64,000 bases of DNA from Lachnospiraceae bacterium MD308 (GCA_000403475.2 KE159795.1:1832058-1896057); one strand, 5' to 3'. Shown: positions 26,824-35,236, numbered from the stretch's first letter. Notes: generated from the letters alone by a model not told the origin. Program-made: numbers and translations.

Positions 26824-27780
26824 CTAAACTCTCGTATTCAGCCGTTTCTCCAGCCCGTCAAACTCCTTCTCCTGCCGCACGTAAAGCTCCTGGGCCAGCT
26901 CGATGCCGACCTCGATAAACCGCACCTTGTAGCCTGCCATGCTCTGCACTAGCTTTGGCAGGTCCACCGAGATGACGCTGCCAATCTTCGTATATCCCCC
27001 GGTGCTCTGCCTGTCCGCAAGCATGATGATGGGCTGCCCGTTGGGCGGCACCTGTATGGAACCGAAAGAAATCCCGTCCGTGATGATATTCCCGTCACCG
27101 ATGTGCCGGAGCGGCTCTTCCCGCTCAAGCCGGCACCCCATCCGGTCAAACTCATTGGTAATCTTCGCACCGTACCAGAAGAAATTCCTGCACTCTTCCT
27201 CGGTAAATTCACAATCCTGCGGCCCCCTCACCACCCGGAGGGTCAGCTCTTTTTTCGGAAATGTCTCCGGCGTAAGTCTCCTGAGATACATATTCGGCAG
27301 AGAAGACTTCGCACCCGCAAACCCAATCCGGTCGCCCTTTAAAAATTTCCTTCCGTCCATCCCGCCAAGCTCATTTCTCATCAGCGTGGACTTGCTCCCC
27401 ATCACCGGCCGTATATCAAGCCCTCCGGCAAATGCAAGGTATGCCCGGCAGCCGTTTCCATTGGTCAGCCCGAAGGAAAGCAGCGCGCCTGCCGGAACCT
27501 TCACCGCCTGGTACATGGGCGCCGGCTCTCCGTCAATGCTCGGAGACATGTCCGCTCCGGTGATTGCGACGATATTCTCCTCCTCGAACCGGATTGCCGC
27601 TCCCTGGAAGGTCATCTCAAGCGCACCCTCGCCCCGCTCATTTCCCGCCAGAATATTTGCAATGCGAAAAGACCTTGCATCCATCGGCCCGGCCGGAGAC
27701 ACGCCGAACTGCTGATACCCGAACCTTCCTTCGTCCTGTACCGTCGTGAGGATTCCGGGGTTTTCAATCACAATACCCAT
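26824..27780 (-). CDS. pxpC: 5-oxoprolinase subunit PxpC (KipA, biotin-dependent carboxyltransferase-like)
   Basis: Protein of 318 residues of the KipA family. VIENPGILTTVQDEGRFGYQ and GVSPAGPMDARSFRIANIL at the N-terminus are diagnostic, as is AYLAFAGGLDI in the middle and SIQVPPNGQPIIMLADRQSTGGY near the end. With PxpB it forms the ATP-dependent complex that acts with PxpA on 5-oxoproline. The ATG abuts the stop codon of pxpB. No biotin carboxylase gene is nearby, which argues for the oxoprolinase rather than a carboxylase role. Confidence 0.93.
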   Translation of the reverse strand: MGIVIENPGILTTVQDEGRFGYQQFGVSPAGPMDARSFRIANILAGNERGEGALEMTFQGAAIRFEEENIVAITGADMSPSIDGEPAPMYQAVKVPAGALLSFGLTNGNGCRAYLAFAGGLDIRPVMGSKSTLMRNELGGMDGRKFLKGDRIGFAGAKSSLPNMYLRRLTPETFPKKELTLRVVRGPQDCEFTEEECRNFFWYGAKITNEFDRMGCRLEREEPLRHIGDGNIITDGISFGSIQVPPNGQPIIMLADRQSTGGYTKIGSVISVDLPKLVQSMAGYKVRFIEVGIELAQELYVRQEKEFDGLEKRLNTRV

Positions 27781-28515
27781 CTACTTCACCCCTCCCTCTT
27801 TCTTGTAAGTCTTTACCTGATAAGTTCCTTTCAGCACATCCGCCCTAATCTTTTCATATTCCCGCTGATTGACCGGAACATACTTAATCCATTCTCCCGC
27901 ATGGACTAAAAACGGGTCTTTTTTCGTGTAATCGCAGATTGTAAGGGGCGTTCCTCCCACAATATTCCACCCGCAGGGCTGCGGAAACGGAATCAGATTA
28001 GAAAGATTAAGCTGCGCCACGATGGACTGCCCGGCAATCTTTACCCTGGGCGACTCCCGCCTCTTAAAATGGAACGGCTCCTCAAACCTTGCCGCGTATG
28101 CATGGCCCGGCGCAAAGCCAAGCATGTAGGTATAATACTCGTGCTCCGAATGCATCCGGATAAATTCCTTCACCGACACATCCTCAAATCTGGCGCAGTC
28201 CTCAAGATCCGGCCCCAGCTCGCCGCCGTAGCAGATTGGAACCTCCTTGACTATCCCGCCCTCTTCCTTCACGCCTTCCAGGCTCCCAAGCCGCCCTTCA
28301 ATCTCCGCCTTAAGCTCTCCGAACCGAATCACCTGGGGCCTGTAGTGCACCATCAGCGACGCGTAGGTGGGCACCATCTCCGTAACCCCGTCAATGGGGT
28401 TCTTTGTCAGATCCAGCATTAACCCGTGCACCTTCTGATTCACTTCCAGGCTGATCTCATCCCCCATCTGGACGGAAATCGCCGTATCGCCCGAAATCAA
28501 GAATTTTGCCTCCAT
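27781..28515 (-). CDS. pxpB: 5-oxoprolinase subunit PxpB (KipI family)
   Basis: Protein of 244 residues with the KipI signature: SGDTAISVQMGDEISLEVNQ at the start, MVPTYASLMVHYRP, then ICYGGELGPDLE and YMLGFAPGHAY, ending with GGTPLTICDY. It is the first gene of the operon. The ATG at 28515 follows AAAGGAGTTCCAG; an earlier in-frame start at 28551 lacks a ribosome site. The operon continues with pxpC, a dehydrogenase, pxpA and two transporters. Confidence 0.93.
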   Translation of the reverse strand: MEAKFLISGDTAISVQMGDEISLEVNQKVHGLMLDLTKNPIDGVTEMVPTYASLMVHYRPQVIRFGELKAEIEGRLGSLEGVKEEGGIVKEVPICYGGELGPDLEDCARFEDVSVKEFIRMHSEHEYYTYMLGFAPGHAYAARFEEPFHFKRRESPRVKIAGQSIVAQLNLSNLIPFPQPCGWNIVGGTPLTICDYTKKDPFLVHAGEWIKYVPVNQREYEKIRADVLKGTYQVKTYKKEGGVK

Positions 28516-28683
28516 CTGGAACTCCTTTCTTCGTCTGTACAGTTTGTGCATATTGACTATTTTGCTCTATATTTATTATTAATTTTCTTTCACTTTATTT
28601 ACTAATTAGAATATATCACACCCGAAACATTTTAAAAAATGAATTATTTGTCTATAATATATTAATGATTTTTATAATTGGGC

Positions 28684-28716
28684 GTAAAAAATTCCGGCAG
28701 GGATTCTCCTGCCGGA
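28684..28716 (-). terminator. orphan minus-strand hairpin terminator
   Basis: TCCGGCAGG pairs with CCTGCCGGA, and on the minus strand a TTTTTT run follows. There is no minus-strand gene to its right, so it may block antisense transcription from the hicA side. It lies in a gene-free 309-base gap (28516-28824), which otherwise holds the promoter and operator listed next. Confidence 0.5.
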
Positions 28717-28741
28717 CATATATACCAACACTTTCTAATTT

Positions 28742-28792
28742 TACGTAATAATACGTATTTTAATTGACACAAGACATATTACATGCCATAAT
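28742..28792 (+). promoter_or_regulatory. predicted hicA promoter with adjacent TACGTA operator
   Basis: TTGACA (28764-28769) and CATAAT (28787-28792) are separated by 17 bases. Just upstream TACGTA is repeated on both sides of ATAA (28742-28757). Such palindromes next to the promoter are the usual targets of HicB-type autoregulation; that link is inferred. Confidence 0.55.
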
Positions 28793-28824
28793 ATAAGCAT
28801 GATAGGAAAAGGAGAAACTTCTCG

Positions 28825-29049
28825 ATGCCAATGACATCACGTGAGATGATTAGACACCTCAAGAAAAATGGTTTTAAAATAATTGGCCAAAATGGTTCCC
28901 ACATAAAAATGAGAAATGATAAAACCGGACATCAAACTGAAGTTCCTTATCATTGCACAGATTTAAAAAAAGGACTTGAACAGGCAATTGCATATTGCGG
29001 CATCCAACGGCCGATTTTGCGGAGCAAAACGGCCGCAATGCGAAGCTGA
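28825..29049 (+). CDS. hicA: HicA-like mRNA interferase toxin, 3' end replaced by IS21
   Basis: Double-stranded-RNA-binding-like fold of HicA toxins: TSREMIRHLKKNGFKIIGQ, catalytic-histidine region GSHIKMRND and EVPYHCTDLKKGLEQAI. The wild-type frame would end LKQAGLK after GLEQAI, and exactly that ending lies beyond the IS21 element at 31582-31606. The insertion swaps these last residues for about 18 residues read from the element's left end. HicA cleaves mRNA when not held by HicB. Whether the altered end is tolerated cannot be told. AAAGGAGAAACTTC precedes the ATG. Confidence 0.85.
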   Translation: MPMTSREMIRHLKKNGFKIIGQNGSHIKMRNDKTGHQTEVPYHCTDLKKGLEQAIAYCGIQRPILRSKTAAMRS

Positions 29050-29145
29050 TCGGCCACAGGCCGTTGCCTTTGTAAGCCGAATCCTCTCATAATGGGTCTA
29101 TGCCTCATAAAGAGGTAAATAAACTCATTTGAAGGAGGATAATGA

Positions 29146-30756
29146 ATGCTTGACTACAAAACAATCATTATCAAACGCTATGCGCTGAATCTGTCTGGCA
29201 GAGAGATTGCCAGACAGATTGGTGCAAGCAAGTCAGGAGTCAATGAATTCCTGAAAGCATTTGAGGAGTGTGACAGCATCAGCTACCCGCTCCCGAACGG
29301 CATCACCAACTATGGAATAGCTGAGTTAGTGTATGGAAATCCGCCAGGAAACAATGGTCGAAATCCCAACATTGAGTATCCTGATTACGGGGATGTGAAC
29401 AGGCAGCTTTCCACCAGAAAGAACATGACTTTGGTGTTCCTCTGGAACAGGTACAAAAAGAAGTGCGAGGAAACTGGCAGGCGTTATTATCAATACCGCC
29501 AGTTCTGCGAACATTACTCTGAATGGTGTGCCGAAAATGCCGAAACCTTACACTTCGATGCCGTCATTGGGGAAAAGATGGAGGTTGACTTTGCCGGCAA
29601 AACATTTGAGATTACCGATCCGTTAACCGGTGAAATCTATACCGTCGTGGTATTTGTTGCCATTCTGCCCTATTCACAGTACATATACGCAGAGGGAATG
29701 CTTTCGGTAAAAGAGCCCCAGTGGATCGATGTAAATAACCATGCCCTGGACTACTTTGGCGGAGTGCCTGCGCTTGTGGTCTGCGATAACTGCAGGCAGG
29801 CCGTCATAGCAAACAGGGATTGGATCGCACCAGAACTGAATAAAGATTATGCCGAATGGGCGGAACATAACCAGACGGTTATCTTGCCTGCGAAGGTTCG
29901 TAAGCCAAAGTATAAGAGTTCTGTGGAAAACGCCGTGGGCATCCTTGAAAAGGGATTTTTCCACGAGATGGAGGAGCGGCAGTATTTCTCTCTGGAACAG
30001 TTCAATCAGGATCTATGGGTCTTCCTCGAACAGTTAAACCGGGAGCCTTTTAAGAAAAAGGAACACAACAGATACTTCTATTGGGAAGAAGAAAGACTGG
30101 AATTGATGCCGCTGCCCTCCGTGCATTACGAGTACACGGAGAGACGAATGGCAAAAGTATCAAGCGATTTCCATGTCCGCTTTGATAATGCTTATTATAG
30201 CGTAAATAAAGCATATGTGCACAAAGAAGTTCTCATAAAGGCGACAGCAGCCATTGTACGAATTTACAGTAAACAGGGTGAATTCCTGTGCGAGTGGCCC
30301 CGTGCAGAGTACAAGGGAAAATGGTCTACGAATCCCCACCATCTCCCCGCCAGCTATCAGGGATACGGACAGTGGAATGCAGCATTTTTTATCAATAAGG
30401 CAAGGCTTGTGGGCACATCGACCGAGGCGGTTATCCAGAACATCCTCAAGTGCCGTAAATATGAAGTCCAGACCTACCGTATGTGCCTTGGCGTACTCAA
30501 CTTCGGCGGGAAATATGGGAAGCCTGTACTGGAGGAGTGCTGCCGTCGTGCCATTGACTGTGGGAAAACCACATATACGTTCATAAAAAACACCATTCCC
30601 GCAGTTGCGGATGAGATGGGAGCAGAAGTCCGAAAATGCAGCACTGCCCCTGAAAAAAAGGGCGGATACGCGATGAGCCCTGATTCGGCAGATATAAACA
30701 AACTTTTGTCCCGCAGCAGGGAGCTGGCAGACAGGCAGAGGGGAGGTGACCGGTAA
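29146..30756 (+). CDS. istA: IS21 transposase IstA
   Basis: Transposase of 536 residues. The N-terminal helix-turn-helix is seen in LSGREIARQIGASKSGVNEFLK, and the integrase core has Asp in KMEVDFAGKTFEI, Asp in ALVVCDNCRQAV and Glu in SSVENAVGILEKG. It binds the element ends and joins them to target DNA with IstB. The stop codon overlaps the start of istB (TAATG), so the two are coupled. Confidence 0.93.
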   Translation: MLDYKTIIIKRYALNLSGREIARQIGASKSGVNEFLKAFEECDSISYPLPNGITNYGIAELVYGNPPGNNGRNPNIEYPDYGDVNRQLSTRKNMTLVFLWNRYKKKCEETGRRYYQYRQFCEHYSEWCAENAETLHFDAVIGEKMEVDFAGKTFEITDPLTGEIYTVVVFVAILPYSQYIYAEGMLSVKEPQWIDVNNHALDYFGGVPALVVCDNCRQAVIANRDWIAPELNKDYAEWAEHNQTVILPAKVRKPKYKSSVENAVGILEKGFFHEMEERQYFSLEQFNQDLWVFLEQLNREPFKKKEHNRYFYWEEERLELMPLPSVHYEYTERRMAKVSSDFHVRFDNAYYSVNKAYVHKEVLIKATAAIVRIYSKQGEFLCEWPRAEYKGKWSTNPHHLPASYQGYGQWNAAFFINKARLVGTSTEAVIQNILKCRKYEVQTYRMCLGVLNFGGKYGKPVLEECCRRAIDCGKTTYTFIKNTIPAVADEMGAEVRKCSTAPEKKGGYAMSPDSADINKLLSRSRELADRQRGGDR

Positions 30757-31493
30757 TGCTCACTGGAAACAGCCTTCTGAATATGCTCGTGGATGAATTA
30801 AACGAAATGGGGCTGCCAAATATGGCGGCTGAACTGGATAAACTCTATGCTGCCCCCGGATTCCTTGAGATGGACCGCCTTACGCTGATTTCGGAGCTTA
30901 TATCTCCCGAATACAAGGATAAGATCAGTAAACGGATAAATAACCGCCTCCGCTCGGCAAAACTCATAGGATGCCCGGCAGAAATCGGGAATTGTACGGA
31001 TTCCCAGGAAAGGGAATACTTACCTTCCGGGATTCCGCAGATGCTCTCCACACTGGATTTTATTCCAAAGGGGTTTAACATTTGTATACTCGGAGCGTCC
31101 GATACTGGCAAGACGTATCTGGCAAAAGCAATCGGCATAAAAGCATGTACGGATTACCGGGTGGGATATTTCCACTGTGAGGAACTGCTTGAAAACCTTT
31201 CGTCACAGAAACAGCTTGATTATGGTAAGTATAGTCGGAAACTGTCCGGACTGCTTAAACAGGATCTTTTGATACTTGATGACTTTCTTCTCCACACAAT
31301 CGTAGATGAAGCAGAAATCAAGATCCTGTTTGCACTGCTGGAAGGAAGATCGGAGAAAAAGAAAAGCACCATCATCTGTTCTCAGAGGGCGCCGGAGAAC
31401 TGGAAGCCAATGATCATGAACGATGAGATATCGGCAAACTCCATACTTAAAAGAGCAACCAAACATTACACAGTTATGATCAACAGGAGATAA
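30756..31493 (+). CDS. istB: IS21 helper ATPase IstB
   Basis: AAA+ ATPase of 245 residues. Walker A is GASDTGKTYLAKAIG and Walker B LLILDDFLL, followed by the sensor STIICSQRAP. IstB assembles on target DNA and directs IstA. GGGGAGGTGACCGGTA precedes its ATG. The gene is intact, so the element looks able to move. Confidence 0.93.
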   Translation: MLTGNSLLNMLVDELNEMGLPNMAAELDKLYAAPGFLEMDRLTLISELISPEYKDKISKRINNRLRSAKLIGCPAEIGNCTDSQEREYLPSGIPQMLSTLDFIPKGFNICILGASDTGKTYLAKAIGIKACTDYRVGYFHCEELLENLSSQKQLDYGKYSRKLSGLLKQDLLILDDFLLHTIVDEAEIKILFALLEGRSEKKKSTIICSQRAPENWKPMIMNDEISANSILKRATKHYTVMINRR

Positions 31494-31636
31494 CCTGCAT
31501 TAAACGGGTGGCCGTTTTGCTCCGCAAGGCGGCCGCTCTAAAACGCATCTGTGGACGCTGCGCTCCGCAGAATGCAGCAATACTAAAACAAGCAGGACTT
31601 AAATAGTTATATTAGCAGAAAATGGAGGCATAATTC

Positions 31637-32032
31637 ATGAAGAAATTATTTTATCCGGCATTATTCCACAAAGCAGAAGAGGGCGGCTTTTGGATATCTT
31701 TTCCCGATCTTCCCGAGTGTCTTACTCAGGGCGACGATATGGCGCAGGCTTACGAGATGGCTGTAGATGCCCTTGGTCTGGCGCTGACCTGCCGAGAAAA
31801 AGAACACCAGCCATTTCCCGACGCGTCAGACCCGACCTCGGTCGTTATAGCGCCGGATTCATTCCTTGCTGTAATAGAATTCGATATGCTTGCATATAAA
31901 AAGCGTACAAATTCGCGTGCTGTAAAGAAAACCTTGAGCATCCCCGCATGGTTAAATGAGGCTGCCATGGCAATGGACTTAAATTTCTCACAAATTCTAC
32001 AAGAGGCCCTTATATCTAAAATACAGTCTTAA
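31637..32032 (+). CDS. hicB: HicB-like antitoxin
   Basis: Antitoxin of 131 residues. The N-terminal partial RNase-H-like domain (FHKAEEGGFWISFPDLPECLTQGDDMAQAYEMA) masks HicA, and the C-terminal ribbon-helix-helix (KTLSIPAWLNEAAMAMDLNFSQILQEAL) binds DNA. Originally it followed hicA by 30 bases under a shared promoter. IS21 now places 2.6 kb between promoter and gene, so its expression must come from read-through or from the element. AATGGAGGCATAATTC precedes the ATG. Confidence 0.9.
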   Translation: MKKLFYPALFHKAEEGGFWISFPDLPECLTQGDDMAQAYEMAVDALGLALTCREKEHQPFPDASDPTSVVIAPDSFLAVIEFDMLAYKKRTNSRAVKKTLSIPAWLNEAAMAMDLNFSQILQEALISKIQS

Positions 32033-32065
32033 CAAACAATTACTTCTTTTTAAATCTTAAGTATC

Positions 32066-32105
32066 AAAAAGACTGGCGTGTTGATTCCCGACGCCAGTCT
32101 TTTTT
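32066..32105 (+). terminator. terminator of the hicAB locus
   Basis: AGACTGGCGT pairs with ACGCCAGTCT around an 11-base loop, flanked by A and T runs. It closes the plus-strand hicAB unit, and in reverse it can close the minus-strand genes beginning at 32266. Confidence 0.85.
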
Positions 32106-32146
32106 CATATGAACTTCAAAAGTAATTATAATAATCAAAAATAATC

Positions 32147-32266
32147 TTAAGGTTTCAATCCCCTTCCCTTTCTTGTTATACGCCATGCGCAGTAAACATC
32201 TATTATTAACAAGCTAAACATTGCGATTAAAACTACAACCAATACCATATAAATGACAGAAATCAT
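32147..32266 (-). CDS. 39-residue single-pass membrane peptide
   Basis: Small open frame: MISVIYMVLVVVLIAMFSLL followed by a basic tail ending RKGRGLKP. One transmembrane helix takes up two thirds of the chain, and the tail would face the cytoplasm. AGAGGAGACGAG stands right before the ATG, which supports translation. It is the last of a run of small membrane and lipoprotein genes on the minus strand. Function unknown; a small membrane regulator or toxin-like peptide is possible. Confidence 0.55.
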   Translation of the reverse strand: MISVIYMVLVVVLIAMFSLLIIDVYCAWRITRKGRGLKP

Positions 32267-32344
32267 CTCGTCTCCTCTTTTCCAAAAACCAACAATTACT
32301 GATTGATTATACAAATATACTTGTTCGTTTCTCCAACACAGGCA

Positions 32345-32761
32345 TTACGTTTCTCCATAATTCAGGATTTCCCACTCATCCTTGTTGTTTTTCCGCCCTA
32401 ATATCCAGTGAAAATCACAATCACTATCCGGTGTAAAACCTTCTCTGTCGGATTCCGATCCTGTTGTAAAGCGACTTACATACACCACAATCTCATAATC
32501 TTTGTATTCATTTTCTTCTCTATAACTCTGCTGGTATTGCTGCGTCATTTCCTCGGAATATCGCAAAGTATAAAGCTTACAATCCGGAAAATCCCTGAAC
32601 TTTTTAAGTACAGTGTCCACAGCCGTTTCTAGTTCATGACGGGTAAATATCTCGCTCTTCCCATATTCAATCTCCGCACTACCTATCTCTCCTTTGGGGA
32701 CACAACCAATTATAAGCAAACTTATATATAACAAGATTATACACCCACAAATCTTTCGCAT
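32345..32761 (-). CDS. small lipoprotein of unknown function
   Basis: Protein of 138 residues. A lipoprotein signal (IILLYISLLIIGC) puts the lipidated Cys at residue 20. The mature part is acidic, with FTRHELETAVDTVLKKFRDFP and a C-terminal WILGRKNNKDEWEILNYG, a pattern like the DUF4829-type small extracellular domains, though I am not certain. A degraded copy lies at 33578-33929. AGGAGGAAACAGG precedes the ATG. Confidence 0.7.
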   Translation of the reverse strand: MRKICGCIILLYISLLIIGCVPKGEIGSAEIEYGKSEIFTRHELETAVDTVLKKFRDFPDCKLYTLRYSEEMTQQYQQSYREENEYKDYEIVVYVSRFTTGSESDREGFTPDSDCDFHWILGRKNNKDEWEILNYGET

Positions 32762-33125
32762 CCTGTTTCCTCCTCATATAGTTGCCGAAGGAGATTATGA
32801 ATCAATGACAAAAACCATTGACGCATAATCTCCTCCAACCAGTAATAAAATCCTCAATGTGAAATAAGCCCTGCAACTGTTTTATATAAAATTCTTGTAT
32901 TATTCGCAAAAATAAATAATCCACAAAAAGAAATTAGCGGCAATAATTTTGACGATGCCGCATATTCTAAATACACGACTCTAAAAAATAATATAAAACT
33001 ACACAAAACTAATGTTATTTCGTTACCCAATTTTCTATATTTACCCATATTTCATCCCCTGTATTATCCCTTCTGCTACATATAGGATACTGTTTACTTA
33101 GATGTTTTGTCCTTATAATTATCTT
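32408..33125. repeat. segmental duplication, copy A
   Basis: About 0.7 kb covering most of the lipoprotein gene, the 64-residue membrane protein gene and a remnant of the 3' end of the secreted-protein gene. It aligns with 33578-34290 at an offset of about 1,168 bases, with scattered substitutions and small gaps. This copy has the intact lipoprotein gene. Confidence 0.8.
32854..33048 (-). CDS. 64-residue membrane protein, copy A
   Basis: Two predicted transmembrane helices (ITLVLCSFILFFRVVYLEY and LLPLISFCGLFIFANN) in a 64-residue protein starting MGKYRKLGNE. A near-identical paralogue is at 34022-34216, differing at a handful of residues, which shows both frames are under some constraint. 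Family not recognised. It sits in the duplicated block. Confidence 0.6.
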   Translation of the reverse strand: MGKYRKLGNEITLVLCSFILFFRVVYLEYAASSKLLPLISFCGLFIFANNTRILYKTVAGLISH

Positions 33126-33508
33126 TATCTACGGTAATAATCGCTATTTTTCTCAAATAGTAATCTTTCTTCATTAACACCCCATTGATTATCAACATCA
33201 CTATCTTTAAGTGCCTCCAATAAAATCAACACATCTCCAACGCCTATCGGTACAAGCAATAGGCAGAAAATAAAATATCCTGTACCTCTTCCCACATCAT
33301 GAAAACGTTTTACTGTTAGTAAAGAAAGATAAATAAAAGTTAAGGCTATCACACCTCCAATTAACATATTCATCACATGAGGATCATAATTTGGATAGTA
33401 TCCTATCAGAAGCCAGACAACACCCGAGGTTATAATATTACATATTAGCCATGCCGTCCAAAAATATGTTCTTCTAATTCTTTTCACTCTGAAATCTAAT
33501 GGTTTCAT
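33125..33508 (-). CDS. DUF805-like membrane protein
   Basis: Protein of 127 residues with four hydrophobic helices. LTVKRFHDVGRGTGYFIFCLLLVPIG followed by SDVDNQWG matches the DUF805 pattern (RxHDxxRSGW then GxNxYG). It lies between the two duplicated segments and is itself single copy. TGGAGGGAATGTA precedes the ATG. The function of the family is not established. Confidence 0.75.
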   Translation of the reverse strand: MKPLDFRVKRIRRTYFWTAWLICNIITSGVVWLLIGYYPNYDPHVMNMLIGGVIALTFIYLSLLTVKRFHDVGRGTGYFIFCLLLVPIGVGDVLILLEALKDSDVDNQWGVNEERLLFEKNSDYYRR

Positions 33509-33577
33509 TACATTCCCTCCAAACTATTTCACCCTGATTTTAAAACGGTGATTATGCACCAACAAAAACTATTGCCT

Positions 33578-33929
33578 ATTGAAAACCGCAATTACTATCC
33601 AGTGTAAAACCTTCTCTGTCAGACTCTGGGTCCGTCGTAAAATGACTTACATACACCACAATTTCATAATCTTTATATTCATTTTCACCATAACTCTGTT
33701 GGTATTGCTGCGTCATTTTCTCGGAATATTGCAAGGTATGAGGCTTACAATCCAGAAAATCCCTAAACTATTTAAGTACAGTGTCCACAGCCGTTTCTAG
33801 TTCATGACGGGTAAATATCTCGCTCTCCCCATATTCAATCTCCGCACTACCTATCTCTCCTTTGGGGACACAACAAATTATAAGCAAACTTATGTATAAC
33901 AAGATTATATATCCACAAATCTTTCGCAT
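33578..33929 (-). pseudogene. degraded copy of the small lipoprotein gene
   Basis: Keeps the signal peptide (IILLYISLLIICC) and much of the domain, but codon 54 is TAG (33770-33768) where the intact copy has AAG, and homology stops near 33578, so about 25 C-terminal residues are lost. The intact paralogue is at 32345-32761. Confidence 0.8.
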
Positions 33930-34021
33930 CCTGGTTTCTCCTCATATAGTTGCCAACCGAGATTATGAGTCAATGGCAAAAACCATTGACACATAATCCC
34001 CTTCAACCAGTAATAAAATCC

Positions 34022-34216
34022 TCAATGTGAAATAAGCCCTGCAACTGTTTTATATAAAATTCTTATATTGTTCGCAAAAATAAATAATCCACAAAAAGAG
34101 ATTAGTGGCAATAATTTTGACGATGCCGTATATTCTAAATACACGACTCTAAAAAATAATATAAAACTACACAAAGCTAATGTTATTTCGTTACCTAATT
34201 GTCTATATTTACCCAT
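34022..34216 (-). CDS. 64-residue membrane protein, copy B
   Basis: Starts MGKYRQLGNE and is 64 residues with the same two hydrophobic helices as copy A. Changes are conservative (V to A, A to T, T to I). The start is 15 bases after the stop of the secreted-protein gene, which suggests one transcript. Function unknown. Confidence 0.6.
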   Translation of the reverse strand: MGKYRQLGNEITLALCSFILFFRVVYLEYTASSKLLPLISFCGLFIFANNIRILYKTVAGLISH

Positions 34217-34231
34217 ATTCCATCCCCCGTA

Positions 34232-35082
34232 TTATCCCATTTGTTTTACATAGTATGCGGTTTGTTTAGATGTTTTACCCTTGTAATTATTTCTGGAATA
34301 CCAAGTATAATTATATTTTGTAACATATAGATTCGCAGCAGGAATATAACCAACACTTCTTTGTTTTTTATGATAGTATTTTTTTGCTTTATATGACAGT
34401 CCCTTGGTTTGCGGATCCTGAGATGTAACAATTGTATATAATCCAGAATAAATAGTTGCTGCTGCTCCGCCTATAAACGGAACCAAAATTGTATAAAAAG
34501 CAGATACTGCTATGGATTCAATTGCTTTACCTAAAGAAACATTTGCATTTTTAGCGCTCCCTGCACTAATTGTATAATCTGCTGCTTTTCCATATGGAGA
34601 CTTCTTTTTCCAATAACTCGTTGATACTAACGGCATTATTCCCCCACTTAAATCTGATTCCTTATTATCGTATTTTATTTCCACCTGCTGGTCATCTAAT
34701 ACCATTTTTCCATTAGTATAGATATCCAAATAATTTTCTATCTCATTTTGTCTGCACAAAATAGAAACTTTTTTATTTGTCCTGGATACTAAGGAAATCT
34801 CATTTTTTATTCCTTCAATTGTAACATGAAAAACCCAACCATTTTCTTTATTTATGCTGTTAAGTGTACCACTGAGCAAATCCATATGTGATGCCAAAAC
34901 AGAATACTCTTTATAAATTTCATTTAGCTCGTCCAGAGAAACATTTTCCTGTACTTTTTCTCTTAACTCTATTTTTGACAAACCATAATTTTCATCCGTT
35001 TGTGCAAGACTTATGCCAGACGGAACAAAAGCCATACAAGCAGCCATTAACAATGCTGTTATTTTTTTATACTTTTTTTCAT
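34232..35082 (-). CDS. secreted protein of unknown function with a frameshift in its signal peptide
   Basis: The open frame encodes about 270 residues: a signal-like stretch (ITALLMAACMAFVPSGISLAQ), an acidic helical part, a central AASAFYTILVPFIGGAAATIYSG-type hydrophobic segment and a basic, Tyr-rich C-terminus (KTSKQTAYYVKQMG). GGAGACTAGTT and an ATG at 35082 are in place, but the ATG frame reads MKKSIKK then stops. One extra A in either A7 run (35072-35078 or 35062-35068) would join it to the main frame. So the gene is either off, phase-variable, or miscalled by one base. It faintly resembles secreted bacteriocin-like proteins with a central hydrophobic helix pair; not certain. Confidence 0.6.
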
Positions 35083-35236
35083 AACTAGTCTCCTTTCAAT
35101 CGTTTCTACGATATTTTCTCATAATCTGTTTTTACCACGCCTAAGTAATTTTAACATTATAAGCTAGCTAACATATAAATAAAATCTCTACTCACATAAA
35201 CTCATTCTACACTCTGCTTGATCAAATCATTTCTTA

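Larger units (their letters stand above)
28989..31576 (+). mobile_element. IS21-family insertion sequence in hicA
   Basis: Element of 2,588 bases with ends TGCATATTGCGG and, on the reverse strand, TGCATTCTGCGG. It is flanked by GCAAT at 28984-28988 and 31577-31581, a 5-base target duplication. Extra inverted copies of a TTTTGCTCCGC-type sequence lie inside both ends, as expected for IstA binding sites. It carries istA and istB. Removing it and one GCAAT restores a complete hicA reading frame. Confidence 0.93.
33578..34290. repeat. segmental duplication, copy B
   Basis: Second copy of the 0.7-kb block, holding the broken lipoprotein gene, the second 64-residue membrane protein gene and the 3' end of the secreted-protein gene. 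Because the intact 3' end of that secreted gene is here, copy B keeps the original right-hand junction. Confidence 0.8.

Noticed and set aside
25586-28422. Several plus-strand frames opposite pxpA, the dehydrogenase and pxpC/B
   Set aside because: Shadows in GC-rich coding sequence; the minus-strand genes match known families over their full length.
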